A stretch of 64,000 nucleotides of DNA from Shinisaurus crocodilurus (taxonomy: Eukaryota; Chordata; Lepidosauria; Squamata; Shinisauridae): positions 1-64,000 of the forward strand of contig JAHFWL010000228.1 in NCBI GenBank assembly GCA_021292165.1, read 5' to 3'. A program made the translations under genes and the position numbers. The notes below the pieces were generated by a model. The model saw only the letters and a program-made list of their open reading frames with translations. It did not search any database and had not been told where the DNA came from. Positions 30,574 through 54,875 of the stretch are shown here, piece by piece; position 1 is the stretch's first letter, and each line of letters starts with the position of its first letter.

Positions 30574-30844
30574 TTGTAGGCTAGCAACTAAAATGATAGG
30601 GCAGGCATCATGTAGGTATAAAAGCCGATATGGCTGGCGTAGTGGCTGTAGCATTGGATTGGGCCCATTAACTGGTGATGGCTGCAATCCTAAACCCACT
30701 TTCCTTGGAGTAAGTCCCACTGAACTCAGTGCATCTTACTTCTTAGTAGACCCACCCATAGGGTAGCATTATATGTTGTTTTAAGTCTCATCTTAGGGAG
30801 CCTTGTAATTTATAAGACTGCCGTGTCTTATCATTTTTCATTGT

Positions 30845-31085
30845 TTTATTTATTTATTTATTATATTTATACCCCACCTTTTTTCCTGCAAGGAACCCAA
30901 GGCGGCTTACATAATCCTCCTCCTCCTCTCCATTTTTATCCTCACAACAACCCTGCAAGGTAGCTTAGGCTGAGAGTCAGTGACTGGCCCAAAGTCACCC
31001 AGTGAGGTTTGTGGCTGAGTGGGGACTTGAACCCGGGTCTCCCAAGTCCCAGTCCAACACTCTAACCACTACGCCACACTGGCTG
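30845..31085 (-). mobile_element. tRNA-derived SINE (type 1), full length
   Basis: Full copy, from the tail at 30845 to the head ccagtgtggcgtagtggtta on the minus strand. Confidence 0.87.
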
Positions 31086-31089
31086 GTTT

Positions 31090-31780
31090 TATCATTTATT
31101 GTAAGCCAGTTTGGATTTTTGTAAATGGGAAGTGGGTAAATAAATATTTGAAAATAAGAGTGAAGACATGTAATAAATTATGAAATGTTGAGACAAAATG
31201 TAGACCTCATGGTGACATCATCTGCCTTAATTTTTGTACCCTTTTCTTTCCCACCCCTCACCCTATTTTTTTGCACGATCTAGTCAGATAAAGAGTTCCG
31301 AAGAATGTGAAACCTTAGTCATATTCCGTAACATTTGGGTTGTTCCTAATAACAGCATTGCCCAACTGTGGATCTAAAAATATAAAATACAAGTTGTCGA
31401 ATATGCCAGCTGACGCCCAAAGCACAGCCCAATAATGGTGCCCCCTCCTCGGCCCTTCCACTGCTTAGCTGGCAAGACATTAAGACTCAATAATTGCTGA
31501 AGGTGAAAAAAGACATTAAAAACTCAGTTTTCTTCAAGGCCATCCCCCATGCCAGAACACACAACTATATTAAATATAAACTGTTTTTTTTTAAATTATA
31601 TTTATTTAACACTAAATAGCAGCAAGGAATGTAAGCCAATTACTTACTTATTACTAGGGCAACAGAAAGAAATACAAATTTTCATCACTGTGTAACACAT
31701 TTTGTAATAAAATGGTTATAAGGGGGAAATGCAAATGCAAAGATTTGTGGTACTCAGTGGTGTCCCCCTTCCCTTGGTGC
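31090..31780. other. stretch with no recognised feature
   Basis: AT-rich intergenic DNA. I see no exon, repeat or conserved motif that I can name. Confidence 0.5.
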
Positions 31781-31869
31781 CCTAAGCATGTGCTTATATT
31801 GCTTAATGGTTAATCCAGGGCTGCAAATATGTTTAGAAGTGATTTCACCGATTCCTTTTAATACTTTAA

Positions 31870-31996
31870 GGGCACAGTCCTATGCATGTTTAGATGGGGA
31901 AAAGTCTTACAACTCCCAGCATCTATGCTGGCTGGGGAATGCTGGGAGTTGTAGGACTCCCCCCCACCCCCATCTAAACATGCATAGGATTGCACC
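31870..31996. mobile_element. foldback MITE, 'cctatgcatgtttagatggg' subfamily
   Basis: An inverted repeat with outer arms gtcctatgcatgtttagat / atctaaacatgcataggat and inner arms ctacaactcccagca-type. A sibling lies at 55816-55934. Confidence 0.75.
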
Positions 31997-32091
31997 TTTA
32001 AAAAACAGTGCCAAATGCTTGTCAGTCATAGACCCATTGGCTAGAACCCCGGAATCCAGGAATAGGTTTATTTCTAATCAAACAATTAGAT

Positions 32092-32240
32092 TTCATAGAT
32101 CATAGAGTTGGAAGGAGCCTACAAGGCCATCGAGTGCAACCCCCTGCTGAATGCAGGAAACTAGAGGAGGGGTCTCGCATCCAAGTAATAACCAGGCCTG
32201 ACCCTGCTCAGCTTTCCACGCTCAGACAAGTTGAGCCAAA
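32092..32240 (-). mobile_element. 5S-rRNA/CR1 composite SINE (copy 4), 5'-truncated
   Basis: Minus strand: CR1 tail at 32092-32175, then the 5S-like part to about agcttgtctgagcgtgg. Confidence 0.8.
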
Positions 32241-33556
32241 AGACTATTGCTAGCACATTTTCTTTTGTCCCCCTGAGAAAAAAAAAGAAAGGGAAGTTGA
32301 GATTAACCTCCCATCCCCGCTTAGTCATGGGTAAGTCTACATTGTGGCTTCTTCTTCTTTTTTCTTTCTTTCTTTCTTAAAGAAAGCTGGAAACAGGATG
32401 GGGTGGTTTCCTCCTCAGAAGGTGCTGTGACAGCAGATAGCTGGCCCATCAGAATGACACCATGTGTGTGAGTAAAAAACAAAACAAAACACACCCAAGG
32501 GCCACCATCCAAGATCCCTGCCTGCAAACCTCGGCCTTCAGGTCACGGCAGTGTCTGAAAGAAAGCCGTGTCACAGTCGGCAGCGTCACACTCATTGGCG
32601 CACAGCGGAGACGCCACCTGTTTTTCCTGTTCGCCCACGTTGACAGTTACTAAAAATACTACGGAACAATGGAGAAGGTCGAAGAGGACAGTTTCCTGCT
32701 TTGTTTCCATGTCATAATAACAAGAAGATGCAAGAGGACATTCCGAACGCTCACTTCCAGCGGCGGTGTCGTCATGGAGCTGGGGCTTGTAGGGACGCAG
32801 CACTGGGGCTTTTTGATGAGCAGGGACGCTGATGTCACCTGCTGCCACCCCCCCAGAATTCCTTCTTCCCTCTGAGCTTAGCTGTAAACCTCACAGTGGC
32901 TGGGCATCGGGGGGGGGGGGAGTAATGGATTTTCCCAGCGACAATATATCGTTTTGAGCTATCCCTGTCGTAAAGCCAGGTATTTTGGGGTGGCTTGGTC
33001 TTCAGTGCAGGCCCGGTGCGGGCTCTCTTGCAGCCTGAAGCAGAACTTGTGCCACTGCCGTGCAACCCTCCCGACTCCAGCCCAACCGGGAAGTCCACTG
33101 CCTTTCTTTTGCTGCCGTGAGAGGGGACTCCTGTGGGATCCCGGCACACGGCCGAAATCTCAGGAGAGGTTGCGGGATACGGCCGAAATCTCGTGAGAGC
33201 CACGGAGCCCCCGCAGCAAAGAAGGGCCAGGGGGGTGCTCCGGACAGCCCCACTGGCTGCTTTCTTGCTGTGGCAAATGCCACAGTGGGAATGCGGCTGG
33301 CGGGGCTTCCCTAGAACATCTGCTGGAGGTGGCAGTGGCCTCTCTGGGCTGGGGCAATTTGCCACTCTTCCAGCTCTGACGCCTCATGCGGGCGCCTCAC
33401 CCTGCTTCACGGGGTGGGCCGGCCCAGCTTCAATGTGCAGTTAAGGCCCATTAGCTTTACAAAAGAGCCACAGAAGACATCTATAATGCACACAGAGGGG
33501 GGGAGAGGTGGACCAACACAGTCGCCCGCATTTCTGGACTCTCCTTGGAGGCGTGA
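32240..33556. other. intergenic stretch, no gene recognised
   Basis: Includes a GC-rich part at about 32880-33430 with a short direct repeat of gccgaaatctc (33151 and 33182). Open frames on both strands are not supported by any family signature. Confidence 0.45.
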
Positions 33557-33564
33557 CTATAAGG

Positions 33565-33998
33565 CAGTGATGGCGAACCTTTTTGAGCCCGAGTGCCCAA
33601 ACTGCAACACAAAACTAATTTATTTCAAAGTGCCTTAAATTTGGCAGGAAGGAAGAGGGGGCACTAGCTAATCGCACCCCGCTCTGTCTCAGGGCATGGC
33701 TCTTCACCGGGCGCGCAAAGATTCGGGTGTGCGCGCGCTGTGCTTCTGAGCTGTCTGTTGAGTTAGAAGGAGGGCTGGGTGCCTGCGCAGTCCGCTTCTG
33801 GGGGTGGAGATGTTGGAGTGTGCGCCTGCCTGTGGAGGCTGCGAGGAATGAGTGGAGAGGAGTTACTATGGAAACCCGACGCTGAATGCAGAAGGGGACG
33901 GTGGTCTTTTCGCGATCTGGCGACCAATGGCTCGAGTGCCCACAGAGAGGTCCCTGGGTGCCAGCTGTGGCACGCGTGCCATAGGTTCGCCATCACTG
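33565..33998. mobile_element. SPIN/OposCharlie3-like hAT, non-autonomous
   Basis: 434 bp with inverted ends cagtgatggcgaacc / ggttcgccatcactg and perfect 8-bp duplication ctataagg. Inner words agtgcccaaactgcaac and ggcacgcgtgccataggttc are characteristic of the hAT families reported as horizontally transferred among tetrapods. No transposase frame is present. Confidence 0.88.
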
Positions 33999-34159
33999 CT
34001 ATAAGGACTCTCAAGATGGGTGCCTGTGCCTCCAAATTTACCAGTACACCACTGGCGCTCTCTCTTTCTCTCTGGTTGCTGATAACATGTTGGCTGGGGA
34101 TGATGGGAGTTGTAGTCCAACACACCTCGTGGACACTAGGTTGGGGAAGGCGGCCCCAC

Positions 34160-35460
34160 AGCTTGCACAAACGCTTATTGATTCATGGTATCGGGTCTGG
34201 CACCGGCACTCTGTTTTGCAGGTTCCGGTTGTTTGTGGGCCTTGGCAGGTGCCTGGCGCTGGTTACCCGACATTGAATCTGCAGCCACTAGACCACACTG
34301 AGGATGAGTCATGCATGCCACCATCAGGCATGTGTTGGCCACTGAGAAGCCGCTTGAAAAGCTGGTGCACGGCAGTGCCTGTTTGAGGCAGGCTCTTCAC
34401 ATACAACTGCCAGCTTTCCCTGGACTTCCCTTTCACGATGTGCTGGCAGAATTGCTGGGAAAACATTGAAAGTTGGATCCTGCTTTGCAATGCCAGGCAC
34501 ATGGGGTTGTTTCATCGTGGCTGGGGGGTCCACACTCACAGGTGTGCAGTAGCACAGGCTTGAGAATAAAAACTTACTAGCCCTCAAACATTTTCACTAT
34601 CCACCAGGCCAGGCATACCTATGACAATCATACGATCGATGGCCTAAAATATAAAAGACCTAAGTCCCAATGTACAAATGATCTCTGCCTAGTCGCCTAA
34701 AGACAAGGCTAACTCGCCACAGGTGACTGAGGGGGCCGCTCGCATACCTAAGGTATTATTCATTAATGCATTCAAAAGTTGTATATCCCCCTTTTCCCAC
34801 CACTTTGATACCCAAGGCAGTTAACATGGAACAGGGCTGGGCCAAGACATTTTGCTGCCTGACACAAAGGAGAAGATTTAAATAATGCTCCCCCATCAAG
34901 TAAAACCAACTGCAAATAGAAAACCAGGAATTTGGGCGAAACCTGCTAGACCTGTCTTCTCCCTGTTGCACTCCTTTATTTTTATTTTTTTACCTGTAGG
35001 GGCTTGGGCTTGGTTTTGTACATAGCAGGCCATTCATGACTTTGATCTCACACACCTGCACTGAAACAGTCCATCCTACCTGTCCCTTCTGCTGTATGCT
35101 GGATCTAGCCTCAGGCAGCGTTCTCTACCATTACCTGTTCCCTTATCCTTCTAACCTGTGACCTTCTGCCTGCAGGAAATGCAGTTGTCACTAGATCTAA
35201 ATGCTATTGCCCGGCCAATAAATGTTCCTGGACCTGGTGCCCCATACAAGCCCCCAAAAACATCTAGCTAGTTTCCTAATAGAAATTTAATACTTCCCCT
35301 GAGATCACTGCTGGTTCCTTTCCCCCCCGCCAGACATAGATTTCTTACCTCTGTCGGCAGAGGCGTTTCTCTGAAGAACTTTCCTCTTTCCACAGCAGAA
35401 AAGGTATTCCATATTAACTCCATGGATCTTCGGTTGTCTCTTTCCCCCTCAGCTCCTGCG
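34160..35460. other. intergenic stretch, no gene recognised
   Basis: No exon or named repeat is seen; short open frames lack family signatures. Confidence 0.45.
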
Positions 35461-36828
35461 CCTAAGAGAGCTGGCGTTGCGTGACGTGCGAGCGAGCAGA
35501 AGACTGGAGTGAACCCGCGTCTCGGGAGGATTTATCCACAAGTGAAATGCTGCGGCAAGGAAGTCGATGGAGCAAGACCTGGGGGTGGGGAAAATACAGT
35601 CGGAGAAGCATCATCTGGGAATGTGTCCTTTCTTGATAAGTGTCTCCTGAAATCCACAGTGCTGCACAATATAGAATGAAAAAGACCCCCCCCCCAAAAA
35701 AAAAAATCAAGGACATGCCAACGAATACACAAAAGGGTAGCAAGATAAAGCAATTACTTGCCTCTCTAAACTAACAGCAGGAACAATGACAAGATGAGTT
35801 GGAATGAGTTGTTCGGCTGTACGTGGTTTGTTTGTTTTTTAAAAAAATATTTATTATGGGGATGTCGACCCTGCCCAGGCTGACTGGCTGATTCCTTGTG
35901 TCAGTCATGAAGTCACCTCCTACCATTCTCGGAGCAGTTTTTAAATTGGAAGGCTGTGACACTCCCAGCGCATTGAACTCAATCGGGCTGACATCCAAAT
36001 AGACAGGCATAGAACCCTACCACATTTCTGCTACATGTATAGACCCGGCCTAAGATTGGTCTGATCCAAAGCTCGATTGGCCAACTGCAGGTTCCGCCCG
36101 AGCCACCTCACCCCTGGCTTCAGGTCAGACCAGGCTGATCCAGTGTATTATGTAAGATGCATTCTTTTCTTCTTCGCCTCTTTCGTCAGGCATTTAAAAA
36201 GGTGGCTAGAAACTTTGGCTCCAATTGTGCAAGCCATGGCACACTTGGCACAGGTGAATGAGAGAAAATGATCATGTACGTGGCGGCTCATAGAAAAGCA
36301 ACGAGCCAAGTCTGGGAAGGAAATTTTGACTGCTATTGAATGGGATGTACGTGTCAATTCTCTGCAGGGTGGACAGACTCCTGGACTTTTCCATCTGTGA
36401 CTCCTCTGATCTTGTGCCTCTTAATACATCACTTGATCATCTCCAGGGTTGCTCAAACCCGAGATCTTCAGATCATAGTTTTCACCCACCCCCAATACAC
36501 AGTTCATGGATGAGAAAAACGGTGTGGCTGTCCCATATTGCAATGGGCAAGGAAGTGCTACATTTGGAAGGAATCTTCTATCCAGCCCTTCCCATGTGGG
36601 AGGATGAAGAGTTAACTCTCTACTCTTAGGCCTAGCTGGTATATTACCGGCATCAGATGGTCGCCACTGCTCCGTGTCTGAATTCTACACCCCCTGGTAA
36701 TGTCTAGACAGCAGAAGCACCTTACGTAGAAGTACCCACATTGGCCCATTTCCCTGAGATGAAGGCAGGGAAGCCAAGCAAGGAGATCTAGTGTGAATGG
36801 TATTTATGGTCAGGAAGCCCAAAGAGAT

Positions 36829-37098
36829 GTATTTATTTATTTATTTATTTATTTATCATATTAATTATTTAATATTATTATTTATTATATCCCACCTTTT
36901 TTCCTGGAAGGAGCCCAAGGCGGCTTTACATAATCCTCCTCCTCTCCATTTTATCCTCACAACAACCCTGTGAGGTAGGTTAGGCTGAGAGGGCGTGACT
37001 GGCCCAAAGTCACCCAGTGAGCTTTGTGGCCGAGTGGGGACTAGAACCCGGATCTCCCGAGTCCCAGTCCAACACTCTAACCACTACGCCACACTGAT
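36829..37098 (-). mobile_element. tRNA-derived SINE (type 1), full length
   Basis: Full copy with an expanded (TTTA)n tail at 36829-36880. Confidence 0.87.
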
Positions 37099-37880
37099 GG
37101 TAGGTGGGTGGGGTGGTAGGTGGGTGGTTCATGGAAGGGGGAACAGAATAGGCAATGGGGCTGAGCTGTAGGGGTGCAAGGTGGCGAAGGCTGGAGGAAC
37201 AGGAGAACAAGGAGAGGAGAGCAAACGGGATCCAGGGCAGGGGTGCGCATAACCTTTTCAGCCCCAGTGTTGTGATGCGGGAAGTTTGATGTAAGGTGCT
37301 TCTGTTTAGACCTTAGTAGGGGGTGTGGAATCCAGGCACAGTGCAGTGGCAACCGTCCCATGCCCATAATGGCTTGGGGGTCAGGGACGACGCACACGGA
37401 CACCCACCAGCTACCCTGATGCAGTTCGCTTTCCTCGCTGCTAGCAGTGGCGGGGGAAAGGTAATCTCTATGAAGATCTCTGGGGAAGGAGTGTACAGGC
37501 AACAGGGAAATTGGCGGGGGGGAGTTTGACGGCAAGGGCGCGGAGGTCAGGGCACTACTGAGTGGCCACAGTTAAGTCCTTGGAAGGCCGCATGTGGCCC
37601 CCAGGCTGCCAGTTGTACACCTCTGACCTTGCATAAAGTTTAGGAACAAAGAAGGGCTAGGTAATGTTAGCAAGATGATCGTGGCTAAGTGTGCGAGCTT
37701 AGGATGCCAGAGAACTATGGAACCGGGAGCTAATTTGAGAAAGCCCCAGTGAAGTAGGAAATGTGTGCAGCTAGGCTTCCAGATCTTGAACTGCGAGGTG
37801 CCTAGACCTTAGTAGTTGTTTTTATTTCTTGTATATGTACCGCCCTCTGCTGCCAATTCATGTCATTATTCACAGGTTAC

Positions 37881-38050
37881 ATAGATTTCATAGATCATAG
37901 AGTTGGAAGGAGCCTACAAGGCCATCGAGTCCAACCCCCTGCTGAATGCAGGAAACTAGAGGAGGGGGTCTCCCATCCAAGTAAAAACCCGGGCCTGACC
38001 CTGCTTAGCTTTCCACGCTCAGACAAGCTGAGCCAGCGTGAGCCACAGGC
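37881..38050 (-). mobile_element. 5S-rRNA/CR1 composite SINE (copy 5), full length
   Basis: CR1 tail first (atagatcatagagttggaag), then the 5S-like head ending agccagcgtgagccacaggc on the plus strand. Confidence 0.85.
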
Positions 38051-38137
38051 TGTTCTTTCAGCCATTTAGCACAGACACTCTTGGAAATCTAGAGAGTCGC
38101 CCAGCACTGACGTTTACATCAAATGCAGAATCTAGAA

Positions 38138-38277
38138 CAAGGGTGGGCAACTTGTTGTGGCCCTCCATACATTTTGTTCTATGACTCCCATTACCCTCCA
38201 CCTTTGGCTATGCTGGCTAGGACTGATGAGAATTGTAGGCAAAAACATCTGGAGGGTCAACAAGTTGCCCACCCCTG
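38138..38277. mobile_element. hAT foldback MITE, 'gggtgggcaacttgt' ends
   Basis: Inverted ends gggtgggcaacttgt / acaagttgcccacccctg, flanked by atctagaa/atctacag (6 of 8, central TA). The inner sequence is related to the ctacaactccc foldbacks. Confidence 0.75.
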
Positions 38278-38734
38278 ATCTACAGAAGCTTGGGCAGAAT
38301 CTCCAGAATCTTTTAAATTTGTCCTAAGTTCACAGAGCTCGGAAGGGAACATAAATCCAAAAACATGTTAAGGTTGCAAATGACCTTCTCTCCCTCCCCC
38401 ACCCCGTGGCCAAACTACACATTACATTTTGAAGAAAAGCAATCACACAGGGCTCTGATCCAGAATGAGCTTCTGAGCAAGGCTGGGCCTGGGCTGGTTT
38501 CCTGCTGCAAATTACCTGCCTCTACCTCTCCCAATACCATATGCACTTTTTAAAAATCATGAGTAGTTTGATCCTGGGTACTTTCCTTGCAAAGGGAGGA
38601 CAAGTTCAAGTGAAATTGTTACCTAAAAAATTATTAATGGGGCAAAAGCTTCATGATTGAACGAGTATGCCACTTCACCCAACAGCAGCAGCGGAACAAA
38701 GCTTCAGTGGAAATGCTGTGTAATGTAGTGGCTA

Positions 38735-39010
38735 AGATCATCCCAGTTTGCAGGACACGGAATAATGGGCTCAAGTTACAGGAACCTAGATTCCACCTAA
38801 ACATCAGGAAAAATTTCCTGACTGTCACAGCAATAAGACAATGGAACCAACTACCTAGGGAGGTGGTGGGCTCTCCCACTCTGGAGGCCTTCAAGGTGCA
38901 GCTGGACAGCCATCTGTCAGGGATGCTTTGACCTGGATTCCTGCATTGAGCAGGGGGTTGGACTCGATGGCCTGGTAGGCCCCTTCCAACTCTACTTTTC
39001 TATGATTCTA
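38735..39010 (+). mobile_element. CR1 LINE 3' end
   Basis: Sense copy: frame VCRTRNNGLKLQEPRFHLNI, RKNFLTVTAIRQWNQLPREV and VGSPTLEAF, with tail ttctatgattcta. It matches the antisense copy at 2584-3118. Confidence 0.9.
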
Positions 39011-39430
39011 AGATTAACATCCAGGTATTTACCTACCCAGATGTTAAGACCATTGTCTGAGGCCCTCTTCCAAGTGCTCCCACCAAATGAGGTGAGGCAG
39101 GTGGCTACAAGAATGAGGACCTTTTCAGTGGTGGCACATTTGTGGAATGCTCTCCCCAGAGACTCTCCTGATGTCTACATTGTGGTCTTTTCAGCACCAG
39201 GTAAAAGACCTTTTTATTCTTCCAAGCATTTTAAGTCCTGTGTTTAGTACTCCATTCTGTTGCTCATTTTAATCTGGGTTTATGATACTGTAATGGTTTT
39301 ATTTCTTTGCTGCTGGTTTTATTCTGTGTTTTTATTTATTTAATTTTTTGTGCTGAATGTTTTTAATGTCTTGTACACCACCCAGAGAACTTTGGTTATT
39401 GGGCAGTTTAAAAGTACAGTAAATAAAACA
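39011..39430 (+). mobile_element. L2 LINE 3' end
   Basis: Frameshifted ORF2 end (ACRMRTFSVVAHLWNALP-like) and a 3' UTR ending ccacccagagaactttgg and an AAAT-type tail. Confidence 0.8.
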
Positions 39431-39575
39431 AGAGAGTAAGCTGGAAATCAACCCTCCTCAGGTTCACATTTAAGTAGGGGGCCTTCATCTCCCATTTGTA
39501 GTATATTGGTGATAATATTGTTACAGGATTGCTACATGGAGTAGGTAGAGCACAGCTCCAAATGTTAGCCTAGAC

Positions 39576-39692
39576 CAGTGTTCTCCAACCTTGGGTCCCC
39601 AGATGTTGGGGACCCAACCCAGCTACGCTGGCTGGGGCATGCTAGGAGTTGTAGGCCAAAAACATCTGGGGACTCAAGGTTGGAGAACACCG
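39576..39692. mobile_element. hAT foldback element, copy 5
   Basis: Perfect 8-bp duplication gcctagac. The left arm is rearranged internally (cagatgttggggacccaac), so the element is 117 bp. Confidence 0.9.
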
Positions 39693-39989
39693 GCCTAGAC
39701 CATCTCCCAACAGAGGGGGGAGGGTTAATTGCAATTTAAAACAAGTTTGCAGTTTTGTAAATCCTTGTCTACGTACGCAAGACAGCAAGAATACTGTACT
39801 ATTGTCATACATTGTTTATAGTCATAGGCCATTAGAGAGTAATTTACTGCAAGCATAATTTATTTTGCACAACTGGCAACAAATCCTGGAGTTACATGTG
39901 CTTCTGGAAAAGCACCTCTATATAGTTGTTTCCGAGACTTAAGGTGCAGATAGGATAAGACTTCTAATGTCACATCAATTACATTTTGA

Positions 39990-40700
39990 CCCAGTTTCTC
40001 ATTCTAAACTGATGCTATGGGGAAATCCAGATTGGCAAGAAAATGTTTTTGTGGCAGACATGGTCAGATAAGGCAATTGTTACCTTGATCAACTGGTGGG
40101 TGCCGGTGATGAGTTTTTGTTGTTCTCTATTTTGCATGCTAAATATGATTCGCCCGGTATGGCTGAATGGTTATACTTGCAATTGCAACATTTGTTAGTT
40201 TCTAGGTTTGGACCTGCTGCTTTTACAGCTTCAGCATCTCCCTAGCTATACGAAGCACTTATTCAGGCTGATTAGGCAAATTGATCTACAATCCATGTCT
40301 ATGAATACGTATTATTGAATAAATACGATATATGGGACCTTAAGCAGTAATGGAACAGGGAACTGGATTGTCCCATTTTGCCTAATCTATGTATTGCCAC
40401 CTTGGCAGCTGTATCTGATCCATCTTATTGATCTCAGGTTGCATCTTATTCAGCGAAAACTTTTGTTTCATACCTATTGGATGCTGCAACATCTCTTCAA
40501 TAACAGGTTGGCTAACTGTTGGTGGTGTAACACAGCTGATCCTTCTTTTAAGCATGTTTTGGAAATGCCCAGTAGTTGCCTCTTTTGGGGAGGATGTCAT
40601 TATCCTGGAACATACGGTCAGTGCAAATGGATTCTCTGTGCCCTTCCCACAGCTAAAAGACTGATATTCCAACACAGGAAGGATAAAATCACCTCCTATA
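39990..40700 (+). pseudogene. L1 LINE ORF2 C-terminal fragment
   Basis: Two frames read CWWCNTADPSFKHVLEM and MFWKCPVVASF, then EDVIILEHTVSANGFSVP, the Cys-rich C-terminal segment of L1 ORF2, broken by frameshifts. The 5' boundary is approximate. Confidence 0.7.
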
Positions 40701-40714
40701 ATGCAATGGACTGA

Positions 40715-40935
40715 ATTTATTTATTTATTTTTATACCCTGCCTTTTTTCCTGCAAGGAACCCAAGGCGGCTTACATATTCCTCCTCCTCTCCATTTTATC
40801 CTCACAACAACCTTGTGAGGTAGGTTAGGCTGAGAGTCAGTGACTGGCCCAAAGTTCCCAGTGAGTTTCATGCCGAGTGGGGACTCAAACCCGGATCTCC
40901 AGAGTCCCAGTCCACCCAACACTCTCACCAACATT
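40715..40935 (-). mobile_element. tRNA-derived SINE (type 1)
   Basis: Tail at 40715; the head is partly lost at about 40935. Confidence 0.83.
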
Positions 40936-41023
40936 TGAACAGGTTGTGTACAGATGCCACCTACAAATGGATACTTATTTGGACTGTTTTGCTGAAGCTT
41001 ATGTATACTTCTTGGAAACCTGC

Positions 41024-41061
<38 letters not shown>

Positions 41062-41072
41062 AACACACACAC
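41024..41072. repeat. (TA)n(TG)n microsatellite with following CA
   Basis: A TA run passes into a TG run, then taacacacacacc, so the block can pair with itself. Confidence 0.9.
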
Positions 41073-41079
41073 CATATGT

Positions 41080-41860
41080 ATGCAATGAAACTGATATATT
41101 CTAATCTATGTAGCCACATTTTTCTTTTTGTTGACATTTTATTAAAAAATAAATGAAAAGGGGTTAAGATTTCTAAAGACAAAACCCCTCTAGCAAAGTA
41201 TACAGATGTTTTTGTGGTGTTAGCTGGTGTGGATGCTGTTGAGCTGAAAGACAAGATATGAATGTTTTAAATAAAAATATGCATGACTACTCAAGTCTGC
41301 TTCAGACCATGTCCAGGTTGGCGCAGTGAAGCATCAGCTCTGCGCAGGTGAACAAATACACGCCAGAAGTTTCCAGATCAAGCAGACAGGAGTCTCTCCA
41401 AAAGGAGAAAATGTGAAGTAGGATGGATTACGAAGGAAATTTAAGTTGTAGCATTTCAGAGCCTTTGAAAGGCCCGACTAAGAGAAGCTGTCCCAACATA
41501 CCTGTGTGAAACATCTATAAAGTTCTAAAGCACACTCCAGGAGCATTCAAATGTACATAATCTTAGTTGGAACAGCACTTGCCACATTTTGGTTGGACAT
41601 ACAAGCTTCTCCCCCAGATTGAGTTCATGGGAAAGCCATTCTTCTCATTGCCAGCCAAAAGGGACGAGTACAGTGCTGGCTGGTTGACCCTTTGTGACAA
41701 TCACAAAGCCACTTCTCTTCCTGCCCCTCAGTCATTGGAGCAGGGATTTAGGGGCTTACACTTGCCAGAAATACCAAGGGGGAACCTGTGTTGAATCTGA
41801 AACCTCTTCTCATTTGAGGAGAGAAAACTAAGAACTGGTGCCCGAGTTTTGCTTTCTTCC
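41080..41860. other. stretch with no recognised feature
   Basis: Intergenic DNA downstream of ATP5F1A; nothing recognised. Confidence 0.45.
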
Positions 41861-41869
41861 TCCTCCCTC

Positions 41870-42010
41870 CCAATCCCTTTTCCTTTTGTGTCCTGTCTTC
41901 TAGACTGTAAGCCTGAGGGCAGGGACTGTCTAATATTAATCTTTGTAAGCCACTCTGGGAGCCCTTTTTGGCTGAAGAGCGGGGTGAAAATGCTGTAAAT
42001 AAAATAAAAC
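41870..42010 (+). mobile_element. LINE/SINE tail, 'gactgtaagcctgagggcag' type
   Basis: Contains ctgtaagcctgagggcaggg and tttgtaagccactctgggag, with an AATAAAAT tail. The same type occurs at 45665-45785. Confidence 0.6.
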
Positions 42011-42814
42011 GGAATCCAAATTTGTGTTGCAGCAGACCTCCCCCCCCCCCCCCAACAATCCTCCACTTACCTTTGTTTGTGGGCAAGTCCGAATACACCC
42101 ATAATAAGGTTGTGTCGAAACTTGTGCACCTGCCCTTTTAATATGCCTTTAAGACAAGTCGCATGTGTGTGGTTCTAATGTTTCTATTTTTCTCTAACGG
42201 GTCTCAATATTTTAACTTCGGGCAGAACTAGTTTTATGGCACTGTCGTATAAGAACAAAAGTTTTAGGATGGTTATAGCAGGGATCAAAATTTAAAACTG
42301 TGCTCAACCTGAAGAAGTCACTCGTTCAGAGGGGGAAAGGGGTGGGGGCTAAGAAGGAAAAGGGACAGGCTGCCAAAATCCTCTGGAGCAGTTGTGGTTT
42401 TGGTCACCAATGCAACTCCTCACATACTTGGAACTAGGCAAAGCTCCTGAGTTTGATCAAGGCCAACTTTTAGACTGCTCTCACTTGTGGGTTATGACTT
42501 CATCTTGACAGAGTAGCTTCTGCTGCTATGGATTTTAAGTTCGTTGACCATTGGTTCTCCACTCCAGCCAGAGCCTGAAATACTAATTATGCATGAGTAC
42601 CAGTGTGCTGTCAACCTCTAGATGGCATAGAAGCCTGGGCAGTACAGGAAGAGATAACATGAATGTTTGGCCTTAAACATGCCTATTGCTTAAAATAAAA
42701 AGGGGTTGCTCTCTAGTTGAAAGTGTGCAGATACAAAGCAAAATCTGTTCACACATTTGCACTGAGTTGTTAAGCATTACTCTACCAAAACAAGAAAGAA
42801 ATCAGTACGGAGTT
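42010..42814. other. stretch with no recognised feature
   Basis: Intergenic sequence between the tail at 41870-42010 and the end of ATP5F1A. No repeat or exon is seen. Confidence 0.45.
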
Positions 42815-43057
42815 GATATGGTTTACAAGATTTTATTTGCCATGTTGTTATGTACACATCAATGCCTCTTGTCAACAGGTCTCCATCACAGTGAGGGCTA
42901 AATCTTCCATATAAAGATTTCTTTATATGGAACCTTAAATTCTCGGTGAGATCCATACATTCAACTCACACATCTTTAAAGCCTCTGGAACAATGGAACC
43001 AGAGTACTACCAGCGGTCAGTGACAAAAATAGCCTGATACACAGAACAGTTAAGGGT
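42815..43057 (-). other. ATP5F1A: ATP5F1A 3' UTR with poly(A) signal
   Basis: An AATAAA hexamer (minus strand) lies at 42832-42837, about 220 nt past the stop codon, so cleavage is expected near 42815. The UTR itself contains no recognised repeat. The exact end is inferred. Confidence 0.75.

Positions 43058-54875
<11,818 letters not shown>

Noticed and set aside
32543..32848. 101-codon minus-strand open frame with a Cys-rich end
   Set aside because: No splice sites, family motif or conservation clue; likely chance.
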